The notes beneath the pieces were generated by a model. That model worked only from the letters and a program-made list of their open reading frames with translations, did no database searches and was not told the origin of the DNA. A DNA stretch of 64,000 bases, taken from Rhodopseudomonas_A palustris_F. GTDB lineage: Bacteria; Pseudomonadota; Alphaproteobacteria; Rhizobiales; Xanthobacteraceae. Both the position numbers and the translations under genes were made by a program. Shown here in pieces: positions 10,906 to 19,585 of the stretch. Location of the stretch: contig NC_007925.1 of NCBI RefSeq assembly GCF_000013745.1, positions 1 to 64,000 on the forward strand, written 5' to 3'. Each line of letters begins with the position of its first letter. Within the stretch, counting starts at the first letter, position 1.

Positions 10906-11385
10906 GACAAACCCGTCGCCGGGCTCAGAGGCCGGCGCCTTTCTGGTTCGTAGCAGATGGAAAGCGGTGAGGCGGTCGAAGCGGCGGCTTCAACAACAAC
11001 AGCTCGGCCAGCGCGCTTCACCGATGGCGGTGACAACACGCGACAGCAGCGCTGAAATCCTTCGTCGCAACGACATCGCAGATCCCCATCCGACCGGCGC
11101 CCGTGAGACACATCCACGGGCATGATCGTTTCTGTCCGACCGCACACCCGCCTGAGCGGCTCATCGATCGACCGGATGTGCGGATTTCGTCCGATCTCGC
11201 CTATGAAGTCAACACGGCCTGAAAAATAAGCTGATCATTCCGCAGCCGGCCCACGGCGCGACATAATTAGTCGTAGCGAACGCCGAATTACGAAATCACC
11301 TGCTGCGCATCCCGACCGCAATTTCAGCCCGAAACACCCACTCGCAAAACACCCGACCGCGCGACCGGCGCGAAGCCGGTCCGGA
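10906..11385. other. Intergenic region without a recognisable gene
   Basis: About 480 bases between the small hypothetical gene and fixS. The open frames here are Arg/Pro/Ser-rich and show no family features. The right end carries the hairpin that follows fixS. I see no RNA gene or mobile element in it. Confidence 0.5.
11363..11381 (-). terminator. Hairpin after fixS, possible terminator
   Basis: A perfect 7-bp stem, GACCGGC and GCCGGTC around a 5-nt loop, begins 4 nt downstream of the fixS stop codon. On the transcribed strand the following bases are GC-rich and only later reach GTTTT, so it lacks a proper U-run. It marks the likely end of the fixGHIS transcript, but intrinsic termination is uncertain. 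Confidence 0.4.
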
Positions 11386-11565
11386 CTACTCCTTGTGCGG
11401 CACGACCGGAGCGGGCGGCTGCGGCGGCTCGTCGTCGAAAATCGCCCGCCACGCCGCGCCATCGAGATCCTCGTATTGACCGCTGCGCAGCGACCACAGA
11501 AAGCCGATCAGGCCGACCAGGCCGAGGCACAGCGCCAGCGGCACCAAAAACACCATTACTTCCAT
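11386..11565 (-). CDS. fixS: cbb3 oxidase maturation protein FixS/CcoS
   Basis: A 59-residue small membrane protein, starting MEVMVFLVPLALCLGL. One transmembrane helix covers about residues 3-24, followed by a short segment ending with the conserved YEDLDGAAWRAIF and an acidic/Pro-rich tail. FixS/CcoS is needed for correct cofactor insertion into the cbb3-type cytochrome oxidase. It overlaps the end of fixI by 10 nt, a typical translational coupling, and is the last gene of the fixGHIS group. The motif between helix and tail is diagnostic of the family. Confidence 0.93.
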   Translation of the reverse strand: MEVMVFLVPLALCLGLVGLIGFLWSLRSGQYEDLDGAAWRAIFDDEPPQPPAPVVPHKE

Positions 11566-13763
11566 AGCGAGTCTCTCCGGCCGGCGTGACGCGCGCGAAT
11601 CGCGTTCAGCATCACCAGCACCGACGATCCCGACATCGCGATCGCAGCAATCAGCGGCGTGGTCAGTCCGGCGATCGCGATCGGCACGGCGAGCACGTTG
11701 TAGCCGATCGCCAGCGCCAGATTCTGCCGCATCAGGCTCATCGCCTTGCGCGAATAGTCCACCGCGGCCAGCACCGGCGCAAGTTCCTTGCCGAGGAACA
11801 CCAGGTCGGCGGTGGCCTGGCTGAGATGGGTGGCGCTGATCGGCGACATCGACACCGAGGCCGCGGCGAGCGACGGCGCGTCGTTCATGCCGTCGCCGAC
11901 CATCATCACCTTGCGGCCCTGCTGCTTCAGCGCTTCGATATGCGCAATCTTGTCGGCGGGCTTGACGCCGGCCTGCCAGATGCTGATGCCGAGCGTGTCG
12001 GCGGCGTGGCGCACCGCCGGCTCGCGATCGCCGGACAGCATCTCGATGGCGATGCCCTGCTTCTGCAGCGCGGCGATCACCGACACCGCATCCGGCCGCA
12101 GCCGCTGCCGGACCGCGAAGACGTAGTGTTCGGAGCTGCCGCGACTGAACGCCACCACCGAAACTTCCGGATCCTGGCTGAGGATTTCATTGGCAAGCGC
12201 TTCGGCATGGCAATAGGCCGGGCTGCCGAGCCGGAGCTCTTGGCCGCCGACGAAGCCGCGCACGCCCTGCCCGGGCTCTTCCACCACCTCGGCGAGCGGC
12301 GATTTGGCGCCGACGGCGCGGGCGACCGCCGCCGCCACCGGATGATGGCTGGCCAGCGCCAACTGGCCGGCGAGGCTGAACACCTCGTCGGGTACGCTGG
12401 CCGCGTTGACGACGTCGAGCTCCGGCAAGGTCAGCGTGCCGGTCTTGTCGAACACGATGGTATCGATGCCCGCGACGCGTTCAATCGAATCGCCGGAATT
12501 CAACAGCACGCCGGCGCGGAACATGGCGCCGGCTGCGACCGTCTGCACCGCCGGGATCGCCAGCCCGAGCGCGCAGGGGCAGGTGATGATCAAGACCGCG
12601 ATCGCAGTGACGATTGCGTCGTGCCAAGAGGCGCCCCACGCCACCCAGCCCAGCATAGTCAACAGCGCCGCGGCATGGACCAGCGGCGCGTAGAGCCGCG
12701 AGGCGCGGTCGGCAAGCCTGACATAGTGCGAGCGCGCCTGCAGCGCGTTTTCCAGCAGCCGGGAGATTTCGGACAGTAACGTGCCTTCGGCCGCCGCCGC
12801 CACCCGGACCCGCAGGGTGCCGGAGATGTTCAACGTACCGGCGTAAACCTGGGTACCGCGCTCTGCCTGGGCGTGCAGGGTTTCGCCGGTGATCAGGCTC
12901 TGGTCCAGTTCAGAGCGGCCTTCGATGACTTGGCCGTCGACCGAGCAGCGCTGCCCCGGCCGCAGCAACACGATATCGCCGGGCTCGATCGCGGCGATCG
13001 GCACCTCGCGGATTTCATCGGCGCCGAAGAATTTGGTCGCGGTCTCGGCCTTCAGCGCGGCGAGGTTGCCGGCGACGGCGCGGGTGCGCTGCCGCATCTT
13101 CTGGTCGAGGAACCGTCCGGCCAACAGGAAGGTCAGCAGCATGATCGCTGCGTCGAAGTAAGCGTGCTCGGCGTGGTTGATGGTCTCGACCACCGACATC
13201 GCCAGCGCCAGCGTGACGCCGATGCAGATCGGCACATCCATGTTGACGCTGCGCGCGCGCAACGCCCGGAATGCCGAGGTGAAGAACGGCTGGCCCGCAT
13301 AGGCGGCGCAGGGCAGCACCACCAGCGCCGACAGCCAGTGGAAGAAATCGCGGGTGTCCTGCGTCATGTCCGAGCCGGCCCACACCGCCACCGACAGCAT
13401 CATCACGTTCATCGCGGCGAACGCCGCGACGCCGAGGCAAGTCAGCAGGAATTTCGAGCGGTCGGCCTCGTCGAGTTCGGCGCGCACCGGCTCGAACGGA
13501 TAGGCTTTGTAGCCAAGCTCGGCCAAGCGATCGATGAATTGCGACGGATCGAGCGCGCCCTTCTTCCACTCGATGGCGAGACGTCGATCGGTGAGGTTGA
13601 CGCGGGCCCGGGTGACGTCGGGCATCGCCGACAGCCCGCGTTCGATCTTGGCCATGCAGCCGGCACAGCTGACGCCTTCGACCGCGAGGTCGAGGTGGGC
13701 GATCTCCGCATCGACGTCTTTGACGTAGTGCGAAAAATCACGCGTCAGCAGCGTGGTGGTCAT
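11556..13763 (-). CDS. fixI: Copper-transporting P1B-type ATPase FixI/CcoI
   Basis: FixI/CcoI supplies copper for assembly of the cbb3 oxidase. The 735-residue protein has an N-terminal heavy-metal-associated domain with CAGC at 33-36, membrane helices, the actuator TGE at 292-294, and the membrane metal site CPC at 395-397. The phosphorylation motif DKTGT follows at 439-443, the HP motif in SHHPVA lies at about 472-477, and the hinge GDGMNDAP is in the P domain. Position between fixH and fixS (9 nt after fixH, 10-nt overlap with fixS) identifies the cbb3-assembly member rather than a general copper exporter. Confidence 0.96.
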   Translation of the reverse strand: MTTTLLTRDFSHYVKDVDAEIAHLDLAVEGVSCAGCMAKIERGLSAMPDVTRARVNLTDRRLAIEWKKGALDPSQFIDRLAELGYKAYPFEPVRAELDEADRSKFLLTCLGVAAFAAMNVMMLSVAVWAGSDMTQDTRDFFHWLSALVVLPCAAYAGQPFFTSAFRALRARSVNMDVPICIGVTLALAMSVVETINHAEHAYFDAAIMLLTFLLAGRFLDQKMRQRTRAVAGNLAALKAETATKFFGADEIREVPIAAIEPGDIVLLRPGQRCSVDGQVIEGRSELDQSLITGETLHAQAERGTQVYAGTLNISGTLRVRVAAAAEGTLLSEISRLLENALQARSHYVRLADRASRLYAPLVHAAALLTMLGWVAWGASWHDAIVTAIAVLIITCPCALGLAIPAVQTVAAGAMFRAGVLLNSGDSIERVAGIDTIVFDKTGTLTLPELDVVNAASVPDEVFSLAGQLALASHHPVAAAVARAVGAKSPLAEVVEEPGQGVRGFVGGQELRLGSPAYCHAEALANEILSQDPEVSVVAFSRGSSEHYVFAVRQRLRPDAVSVIAALQKQGIAIEMLSGDREPAVRHAADTLGISIWQAGVKPADKIAHIEALKQQGRKVMMVGDGMNDAPSLAAASVSMSPISATHLSQATADLVFLGKELAPVLAAVDYSRKAMSLMRQNLALAIGYNVLAVPIAIAGLTTPLIAAIAMSGSSVLVMLNAIRARHAGRRDSLWK

Positions 13764-13772
13764 GGCGGTCTC

Positions 13773-14273
13773 CTAGTTCAGGACCAGGCGATTCTTCGAC
13801 AGAAACATCCTGTTGCCGGTGGAGTCGCCCTCGATCACCAGGTCCCATTGTCCGGGGGAGACGCCGACAGCGTTACCACGATAGACCCCGTCGCCGATCT
13901 CGGCGAGGATCACTTCCTTGTCAGCACGCTTGTCGGCCGGCCGTTCCAACCGGCCGGAAAACGTCAGGCCGGCGAGCGGCGCGCCGTTGCGGTCGCGAGC
14001 CTCGACGCGCAGCGACGCCGAGCCATCCGGCTGGCGTTCGACGCGGGCGTTGACGCGCCAGTCGCGCTGCGCCTGGTCGCGCGCCGCGGCGATCTCGTTG
14101 GAATAGCGGATGCTGGCGCTGTAGGCGCTGTCGACCTCGGTCCCCGGCAGGGTCTCGATCGCCAGCAGCATCATCGTCATGTTGACACCGAGCACCACCG
14201 CGAAGAAGGCGAGCAGCGACGCAAGAACGACACCTCCGGTCAACGGCCGCGGCGACGTCACTGGCTTGCTCAT
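13773..14273 (-). CDS. fixH: cbb3 oxidase assembly protein FixH/CcoH
   Basis: The 166-residue protein has one N-terminal transmembrane segment (about 14-37) and a periplasmic Ig-like domain; it ends in a strand-rich region containing GQWDLVIEGDS. FixH/CcoH is required for stable assembly of the cbb3 oxidase complex. It starts 21 nt after fixG and ends 9 nt before fixI, within the operon. The family assignment rests on architecture plus position, both of which agree. Confidence 0.93.
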   Translation of the reverse strand: MSKPVTSPRPLTGGVVLASLLAFFAVVLGVNMTMMLLAIETLPGTEVDSAYSASIRYSNEIAAARDQAQRDWRVNARVERQPDGSASLRVEARDRNGAPLAGLTFSGRLERPADKRADKEVILAEIGDGVYRGNAVGVSPGQWDLVIEGDSTGNRMFLSKNRLVLN

Positions 14274-14294
14274 GGGAGACTCCGCGGTTGCAAT

Positions 14295-15752
14295 TCAGGG
14301 CGTGACGAAATTGTCGGCGGCCGACGCCACTTCGCCGAGGCCGATATCGGTGATGTGGAATATGACCGGCGTCGACGGCGCGAGCTTGGCGTCGGGGCTG
14401 GAGGTCACCAGCACCCGCAATTCGGTGGTCTGGTCGCGGCCCAGCACGATCATCGGGCGTTCCGGGGTGATCGAATCCATGCCCACGACGCTGACCGTGG
14501 CATCGGCCGGTCCCTCGACGTCGATCGCAACCACCCGATCGAAGCCGCGTTTGTTGAGCAGGCGCATGGTGTAGGCGTTGCGCACCGAGCCGTCGCTGAG
14601 CCGCACCGCCAACGGATTGCGGTCATGCAGCACATTGACATCGAGCAAGGTTCGGGTCAGCAGCGCATACAGCATGATCGCGCCGACGCCGACGATCAGC
14701 GCCGAATACACCATGGTGCGTGGCCGGATCATCCGGAACACTTCCGGCTTGCCTTCCATCCGGCGGTGGATGTTGATGTCGTTATCGTAGCCGATCAACC
14801 GGGTCTCGCGGCCGATCTTCGTCATCACCGCGTCGCAGGCGTCGATGCACAGCCCGCATTGGATGCAGTCGAGCTGCGAGCCGTTGCGGATGTCGATGCC
14901 GGTCGGACACACCGCGACGCACTGATTGCAGTCGACACAGTCGCCGACCTTTTCGCCCTGCGCGCGGGCCTGCTCGGCCTTTTTCAGCGAGGTCCGCTGT
15001 TCGCCGCGGTCGTATTTATAGGTGACGTTGAGCGCCCATTCGTCGGTCAGCGCCGCCTGGATCCGCGGCCACGGGCACATGTAGACGCAGACCTGTTCGC
15101 GCATGAAGCCGGCCAACAGATAGGTGGTCGAGGTCAGGATGCCGATCCAGATATAGGCGATCATCGGCGCCTGGAAGGTGACGAGCTCCTTCACCAGGGT
15201 CGGTGCGTCGGCGAAATACAGCACCCAGGCGCCGCCGGTCCACCACGCGATCAAGATCCAGATCGAGTGCTTCAGCACCAGCTCGGCGCCGCGCTGCAGC
15301 GTCAGGCCTTCGGCGGCCTTCTTCATCCGCTCGCGGCGGTCGCCCTCGATCAGCCGTTCCACCGCGTAGAACAGATCGGTCCACACCGTCTGCGGGCACA
15401 GATACCCGCACCATACCCGGCCGCCCAACGAGTTCATCAGGAACAGCGTGATCGCGGCGACGATCAACAGGCCGGTGAAGTAGTAGATTTCCTGCGGCCA
15501 CAGCTCGATGAAGAAGAAATAGAACCGACTGTTGGGAAGATCGATCAGCACCGCCTGATCCGGCGCGCCGAGACCGCGGTTCCAGCGCACGAACGGCAGG
15601 AAGTAGTAGATCCCGAGGCAGATCGCCATCAGGTACCACTTGATGCGCCGGAACGTTCCCGAAACACTCTGCGGATAGATCTTCTTCTGCGCCACGTAAA
15701 GCGGCCCATCGGGGTCCGTTTGCAGGTCTTTCGGCAGCACGGGCTTATTCAT
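14295..15752 (-). CDS. fixG: cbb3 oxidase accessory protein FixG/CcoG (ferredoxin-like)
   Basis: FixG/CcoG is a membrane iron-sulfur protein needed for cbb3 biogenesis; work on CcoG ties it to copper reduction. The 485-residue product has several transmembrane helices in the N-terminal half, two [4Fe-4S] cluster motifs of ferredoxin type (CVDCNQCVAVCP and CIQCGLCIDAC) near residues 270-310, and a C-terminal periplasmic Ig-like domain. It is the first gene of fixGHIS and is separated from ccoP by 116 nt containing a hairpin and a FixK-like box, so it may have its own promoter. Confidence 0.96.
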   Translation of the reverse strand: MNKPVLPKDLQTDPDGPLYVAQKKIYPQSVSGTFRRIKWYLMAICLGIYYFLPFVRWNRGLGAPDQAVLIDLPNSRFYFFFIELWPQEIYYFTGLLIVAAITLFLMNSLGGRVWCGYLCPQTVWTDLFYAVERLIEGDRRERMKKAAEGLTLQRGAELVLKHSIWILIAWWTGGAWVLYFADAPTLVKELVTFQAPMIAYIWIGILTSTTYLLAGFMREQVCVYMCPWPRIQAALTDEWALNVTYKYDRGEQRTSLKKAEQARAQGEKVGDCVDCNQCVAVCPTGIDIRNGSQLDCIQCGLCIDACDAVMTKIGRETRLIGYDNDINIHRRMEGKPEVFRMIRPRTMVYSALIVGVGAIMLYALLTRTLLDVNVLHDRNPLAVRLSDGSVRNAYTMRLLNKRGFDRVVAIDVEGPADATVSVVGMDSITPERPMIVLGRDQTTELRVLVTSSPDAKLAPSTPVIFHITDIGLGEVASAADNFVTP

Positions 15753-15781
15753 GATGAGGATACATCTCGCATCGTTTGAGC

Positions 15782-15798
15782 GTGAGCCTTAGGCTCAC
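15782..15798 (-). other. Hairpin in the ccoP-fixG gap
   Basis: Perfect 7-bp inverted repeat GTGAGCC-TTA-GGCTCAC, about 70 nt after the ccoP stop and 30 nt before the fixG start on the transcribed strand. It has no U-run, so it may attenuate transcription or stabilise the fixNOQP message rather than terminate it. Confidence 0.4.
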
Positions 15799-15812
15799 TC
15801 TCATGGGCGAAA

Positions 15813-15826
15813 TTGATTAACCTCAG
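15813..15826 (-). promoter_or_regulatory. Degenerate FixK/FNR-type box upstream of fixG
   Basis: Read on the minus strand the site is CTGAGGTTAATCAA. It fits the FixK2 core TTG-N8-CAA except for the first base. Its centre is about 67 nt upstream of the fixG start codon, almost the same as the distance from the perfect box to the ccoN start (about 69 nt). This suggests separate low-oxygen control of fixGHIS. It is a prediction from spacing and partial consensus. Confidence 0.45.
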
Positions 15827-15868
15827 GTATTGGCTCGCATTATGGCACGGGGCGCGAACCCCGCGCTT

Positions 15869-16750
15869 TTACTTGCCGCCACCGAGGGAATGTACGTACA
15901 CCGCCATCGCCTTGATCGTACCAGGGTCGAGCCGATCAATCCAAGCCGGCATCACGCCGGCCCGACCGTTGGTGATGGTCTCGATGATGGTGGCCTCTTC
16001 GGAGCCGTACAGCCAGATCCGGTCGGTCAGGTTCGGCGCGCCGATATCCGGATTGCCCTTGGCGTCCTCGCCGTGACAGACGGTGCAGTTCTCCGCGAAG
16101 ATCTTGCCGCCTGCCGCGACATCGACGCCGGGCCGGGTCGACAGGCCGGACAGCGATCGCACGTAATTGGCTACCGTGGCGATCTCCTCGGGCTTCAGCA
16201 CGCCTTCCTTGCCGAACGCCAGCATCTGGCCCTCATGCGCTTCCGGATGACCGTTGCGGGCGCCGTATTTCAGGGTCTGCTCGATCTGCTCGAGGGTGCC
16301 GCCCCACAGCCAGTCGTCGTCGTTGAGGTTGGGGAAGCCCTTGGAGCCGGCGCCGCCGCTGCCATGGCAGGCGGCGCAATTGTCGCCGAACACCGCCTTG
16401 CCGCGGGCGCGCGCCATCGCGAACATGCCGGGGTCCTTTTCGATGTCGGCGAGCGGCGCGGTGGCCAGCGCCGCCATCTTGTCGCCGCGGATCGCCTCGA
16501 GCTTGCCGAGTTCCACCGCGACTTCGGCGCGCGACGAATAGTTGAACCAGCCGGTGGTATAGCTCTGCACCAGCGGCCAGGCCGGATACACCGCCCAATA
16601 GGCGAACGACCAGATGATGCAGGCATAGAAGGTCAGTACCCACCAGCGCGGCAGCGGCGTGTTGAGTTCCTCGATGCCGTCCCACTCGTGGCCGGTGGTG
16701 TGCTTGCCGGTGACTTCGTCGAACGTTCCGTGCTTGTCGTGCTCAGCCAT
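15869..16750 (-). CDS. ccoP: cbb3 cytochrome oxidase subunit III (dihaem c) CcoP/FixP
   Basis: CcoP is the dihaem cytochrome c subunit passing electrons to the CcoO/CcoN core. The 293-residue product has an N-terminal membrane anchor (about 35-56) preceded by the family's TTGHEWDGIEELNTPLP segment and two haem c sites, CAACH at 125-129 and CTVCH at 222-226. Met ligands are expected downstream of each (for example GVMPAW at about 265). It starts 6 nt after ccoQ. All expected domains are present and length is normal. Confidence 0.97.
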   Translation of the reverse strand: MAEHDKHGTFDEVTGKHTTGHEWDGIEELNTPLPRWWVLTFYACIIWSFAYWAVYPAWPLVQSYTTGWFNYSSRAEVAVELGKLEAIRGDKMAALATAPLADIEKDPGMFAMARARGKAVFGDNCAACHGSGGAGSKGFPNLNDDDWLWGGTLEQIEQTLKYGARNGHPEAHEGQMLAFGKEGVLKPEEIATVANYVRSLSGLSTRPGVDVAAGGKIFAENCTVCHGEDAKGNPDIGAPNLTDRIWLYGSEEATIIETITNGRAGVMPAWIDRLDPGTIKAMAVYVHSLGGGK

Positions 16751-16756
16751 GACCGA

Positions 16757-16921
16757 TCATTCCTCTCGCAGCGGCATGCTGGCGGCCGCGTCGAATTTCG
16801 ACTTGTTCTTGGGCCACAGCGCGTAAGCCACGATGGCGATGAAGATGGCGACGAACAACGGCGTCCAAAGCGTGAGCACGAAATCGGAAACCCAATTGTC
16901 GGCGGTGACGATCGCTTTCAT
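16757..16921 (-). CDS. ccoQ: cbb3 cytochrome oxidase small subunit CcoQ/FixQ
   Basis: A 54-residue single-helix protein starting MKAIVTADNWVSDF and ending LREE. The transmembrane segment covers about residues 13-35 and is followed by the conserved basic WPKNKSKFDAAA stretch. CcoQ stabilises the assembled oxidase. It lies 9 nt after ccoO and 6 nt before ccoP, exactly where it belongs in ccoNOQP operons. Confidence 0.94.
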   Translation of the reverse strand: MKAIVTADNWVSDFVLTLWTPLFVAIFIAIVAYALWPKNKSKFDAAASMPLREE

Positions 16922-16930
16922 GTCAGTGCC

Positions 16931-17668
16931 TCAGCGCAGGTTGGCTTTTTCATTGTACAGCTTGAAGTCGACCAGCGTTCCCAGCATCTGCAGGTAGGAA
17001 ATCAGCGCGTCGAGTTCGGTCGGATTGCCGTCCTTGCCGTCGAAATTGCGCACCACGGCCTTGGGATAGCGTTTCAGCAGTTCGGCGGCCTCCGGGGTGT
17101 CCGGATTGACCTGCGCCTTCATGTCGGCGCTGGCGTTGGCGATCTCGTCGTCGGTGTAGGGCACGCCGACGATGCGGTTGGTGCGCAGATGATCGGCGAT
17201 ATGGTCGGTATCGACTTCGGTGCGCGCCAGGAAGGCGTAACCCGGCATCACCGACTGCGGCACGATCGAGCGCGGGTTCTTCAGATGGGTGACGTGCCAG
17301 TCGTCGGAATACTTGCCGCCGACCCGCGCCAGATCCGGTCCGGTGCGCTTGGAGCCCCACTGGAACGGGTGGTCGTACATGCTCTCGGCGGCGAGCGAGA
17401 AGTGACCGTAGCGTTCGACCTCGTCGCGCAGCGGCCGGATCATCTGCGAGTGGCACAGATAGCAGCCCTCGCGGACGAAGATGTTGCGCCCGGCGAGTTC
17501 GAGCGGGGTGTAGGGCCTGACGCCGTCGACCTTTTCGATGGTGCTCTTGAGGTAGAACAGCGGGGTGATTTCGACGAGCCCCCCGATCGCGATGACCGCC
17601 AGAATCCCGACGATCAGCACGATGGAATTTTTCTCGAAGATCTTGTGACGATCCCAGAATGTTGTCAT
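16931..17668 (-). CDS. ccoO: cbb3 cytochrome oxidase subunit II (monohaem c) CcoO/FixO
   Basis: CcoO is the membrane-anchored monohaem cytochrome c subunit of the cbb3 oxidase. The 245-residue product has an N-terminal helix (about 15-38), the LEIAGR-like segment (here LELAGRNIF) before the haem site CYLCH at 69-73, and Met-containing ligand segments downstream (SVMPGY). It begins 11 nt after ccoN and is followed by ccoQ. Length and motifs are standard. Confidence 0.97.
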   Translation of the reverse strand: MTTFWDRHKIFEKNSIVLIVGILAVIAIGGLVEITPLFYLKSTIEKVDGVRPYTPLELAGRNIFVREGCYLCHSQMIRPLRDEVERYGHFSLAAESMYDHPFQWGSKRTGPDLARVGGKYSDDWHVTHLKNPRSIVPQSVMPGYAFLARTEVDTDHIADHLRTNRIVGVPYTDDEIANASADMKAQVNPDTPEAAELLKRYPKAVVRNFDGKDGNPTELDALISYLQMLGTLVDFKLYNEKANLR

Positions 17669-17679
17669 CGCAACGCTCC

Positions 17680-19332
17680 TTATTCGGCTGCCTGAAGCGC
17701 AACGCTCGGCTGCGTTTCCGATGACTCGCCGGTACGGACCGTCATCCAGAGGTTATAGGCCATGATCAGCGCGCCGCAGAGGAACAGGCCGCCGCCGGCC
17801 GCGCGGATCATGTAGAACGGATGCATCGCTTCCACGCTCTCGATGAAGGAATATTCCAGGAAGCCGAGCGAGGTGTAGGCGCGCCACATCAGGCCCTGCA
17901 GAATTCCCGACACCCACATCGCCGAGATGTAGAGCACGATACCCAGCGTCGCGATCCAGAAGTGCCAGTTCACCAGCTTCAGCGAATACAGCTGCTTCCG
18001 GTTCCAGACCCACGGCACCAGGCAGTACAAGGCGCCGAACGAGACGAAGCCGACCCAGCCGAGCGCGCCGGAGTGGACGTGGCCGACGGTCCAGTCGGTG
18101 TAGTGGCTGAGCGAGTTGACGACCTTGATCGCCATCATCGGACCTTCGAAGGTCGACATGCCGTAGAACGCCACCGAGACCACCAGCATGCGCAGCACCG
18201 GATCGGTGCGCAGCTTGTCCCAGGCGCCCGACAGCGTCATCAGGCCGTTGATCATGCCGCCCCAAGACGGCATCCACAGCATGATCGAGAAGGTCATGCC
18301 GAGCGTCTGCGTCCAATCCGGCAGCGCGGTGTAGTGCAGGTGATGCGGGCCGGCCCAGATGTAGAGGAAGATCAGCGCCCAGAAGTGGATGATCGACAGC
18401 CGATAGGAATAGATCGGCCGCTCGGCGCGCTTCGGGATGAAGTAGTACATGATGGCGAGGAAGCCGGCGGTGAGGAAGAAGCCGACCGCGTTATGGCCGT
18501 ACCACCACTGGAACATGGCGTCCTGCACGCCGCCCCAGGCGATGTAGGATTTCGAGCCGAACCACGACACCGGCACCGCGGGATTGTTGCCCAGATGCAG
18601 CACCGCGATGGTGATGATGAAGGCGAGGTAGAACCAGTTCGCCACGAAGATGTGCGGTTCCTTGCGCTTCACCAGCGTCATCAGGAACACCAAGAGATAG
18701 GCGACCCAGACGACGGTGAGCAACGCGTCGGAGTACCATTCCGGCTCGGCATATTCCTTGGACTGGGTGACGCCGAGCAGATAGCCGGTGCCGGCGATCA
18801 GGATGAAGACGTTGTAGCCGATCACCACGAACCACGGCGCCAGATCGCCGGCGAGCCGCACCCGCGAGGTCTTCTGGACCACGTAGAGCGAGGTCGCCAG
18901 CAGCACGTTGCCGCCGAACGCGAACACCACCGCGGAGGTGTGCAGCGGCCGCAGCCGGCCGAATGAGATCCATTGAATGTCGAAATTGAGCAGCGGGAAG
19001 GCCAGCTGCAGGGCGATCATCAGCCCGACGCTGAAGCCGGCGATGCCCCAGAACATCGCCATGAACGAGCAGAACTTGACCGGGCCGAAATTGTAGTTCG
19101 GCACGCCGTTGATCTCCTGCGGCGGGCGGGCTGCCGGGCGGCCGGAGAACCGGGTGAAGATCGCGAACACCGCCCAGGCGCTGACCGCAGCACCGATGGC
19201 GGCGTGGAAGGCAAAGGCGGAGTCCTGAGCTTTGATCACGGCGAGGACACAAAGCGCCACCATGACGGTGAACAGGGCGAGCAAGCCCCCTTCGCCGATG
19301 GTCATCCGTTTCGAAGTGAGGGCCTGATTCAT
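17680..19332 (-). CDS. ccoN: cbb3 cytochrome oxidase catalytic subunit I CcoN/FixN
   Basis: CcoN is the haem-copper catalytic subunit of the high-affinity terminal oxidase used at low oxygen. The product is about 550 residues with some twelve hydrophobic helices. The binuclear-centre region shows WWYGHNAVGFF and GPHHLHYTALPDW, and the low-spin haem ligand RLRPLHTSAV is present. I choose the ATG at 19332, preceded by an AAAGAA-type ribosome site; a TTG six codons upstream would add MKKNQT but has no such site. Two FNR/FixK-type boxes lie upstream. This is the first gene of ccoNOQP. Confidence 0.97.
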   Translation of the reverse strand: MNQALTSKRMTIGEGGLLALFTVMVALCVLAVIKAQDSAFAFHAAIGAAVSAWAVFAIFTRFSGRPAARPPQEINGVPNYNFGPVKFCSFMAMFWGIAGFSVGLMIALQLAFPLLNFDIQWISFGRLRPLHTSAVVFAFGGNVLLATSLYVVQKTSRVRLAGDLAPWFVVIGYNVFILIAGTGYLLGVTQSKEYAEPEWYSDALLTVVWVAYLLVFLMTLVKRKEPHIFVANWFYLAFIITIAVLHLGNNPAVPVSWFGSKSYIAWGGVQDAMFQWWYGHNAVGFFLTAGFLAIMYYFIPKRAERPIYSYRLSIIHFWALIFLYIWAGPHHLHYTALPDWTQTLGMTFSIMLWMPSWGGMINGLMTLSGAWDKLRTDPVLRMLVVSVAFYGMSTFEGPMMAIKVVNSLSHYTDWTVGHVHSGALGWVGFVSFGALYCLVPWVWNRKQLYSLKLVNWHFWIATLGIVLYISAMWVSGILQGLMWRAYTSLGFLEYSFIESVEAMHPFYMIRAAGGGLFLCGALIMAYNLWMTVRTGESSETQPSVALQAAE

Positions 19333-19394
19333 CGTTTGGTTCTTTTTCAAGGCGGGAGCTGAGGGTCACCAACCTGAGTTTCATGGCACTCAGT

Positions 19395-19408
19395 TTGATC
19401 GAAATCAA
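19395..19408 (-). promoter_or_regulatory. Perfect FNR/FixK box upstream of ccoN
   Basis: TTGAT-CGAA-ATCAA, a perfect match to the FNR/FixK consensus TTGAT-N4-ATCAA. Its centre is about 69 nt upstream of the ccoN ATG; if it sits at -41.5 the transcript would start roughly 28 nt before the ATG. Oxygen-regulated control of cbb3 genes by FixK/FNR proteins is well established in this group. Confidence 0.88.
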
Positions 19409-19525
19409 ATTGCTCGAATCTTGGGCAACGCCCCACAACTCATCCGGGAATTACTGGAATGCGTCAAATTCTTTCGCAATTGCAGCAAGTTCCGCCGTTC
19501 GCCGAGCGAACTGCGACAATTTAGT

Positions 19526-19539
19526 GTGATCTAGATCAA
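19526..19539 (-). promoter_or_regulatory. Second FNR/FixK-type box, distal
   Basis: GTGAT-CTAG-ATCAA, one mismatch from the consensus, in the same intergenic region and about 130 nt upstream of the first site. The gene on the other side (the panE-like one) ends here rather than starts, so if functional it can only act on ccoN or on an unseen transcript. Two sites may raise sensitivity or allow a second regulator. Confidence 0.6.
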
Positions 19540-19585
19540 ATATTGCGACCAAAGTCTTACGGCGCAGCGCAATTTTCTCACGTGT

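Noticed and set aside
12873..15779. 968-residue plus-strand open frame
   Set aside because: Antisense shadow of fixI, fixH and fixG; composition is His/Arg/Gln/Asp-rich as expected from reversed GC-rich codons.
15839..15860. Sigma-54 promoter (TGGCAC) near the ccoP end
   Set aside because: TGGCAC is present but no TTGCA-type element at the right spacing, and the orientation does not suit any gene start.
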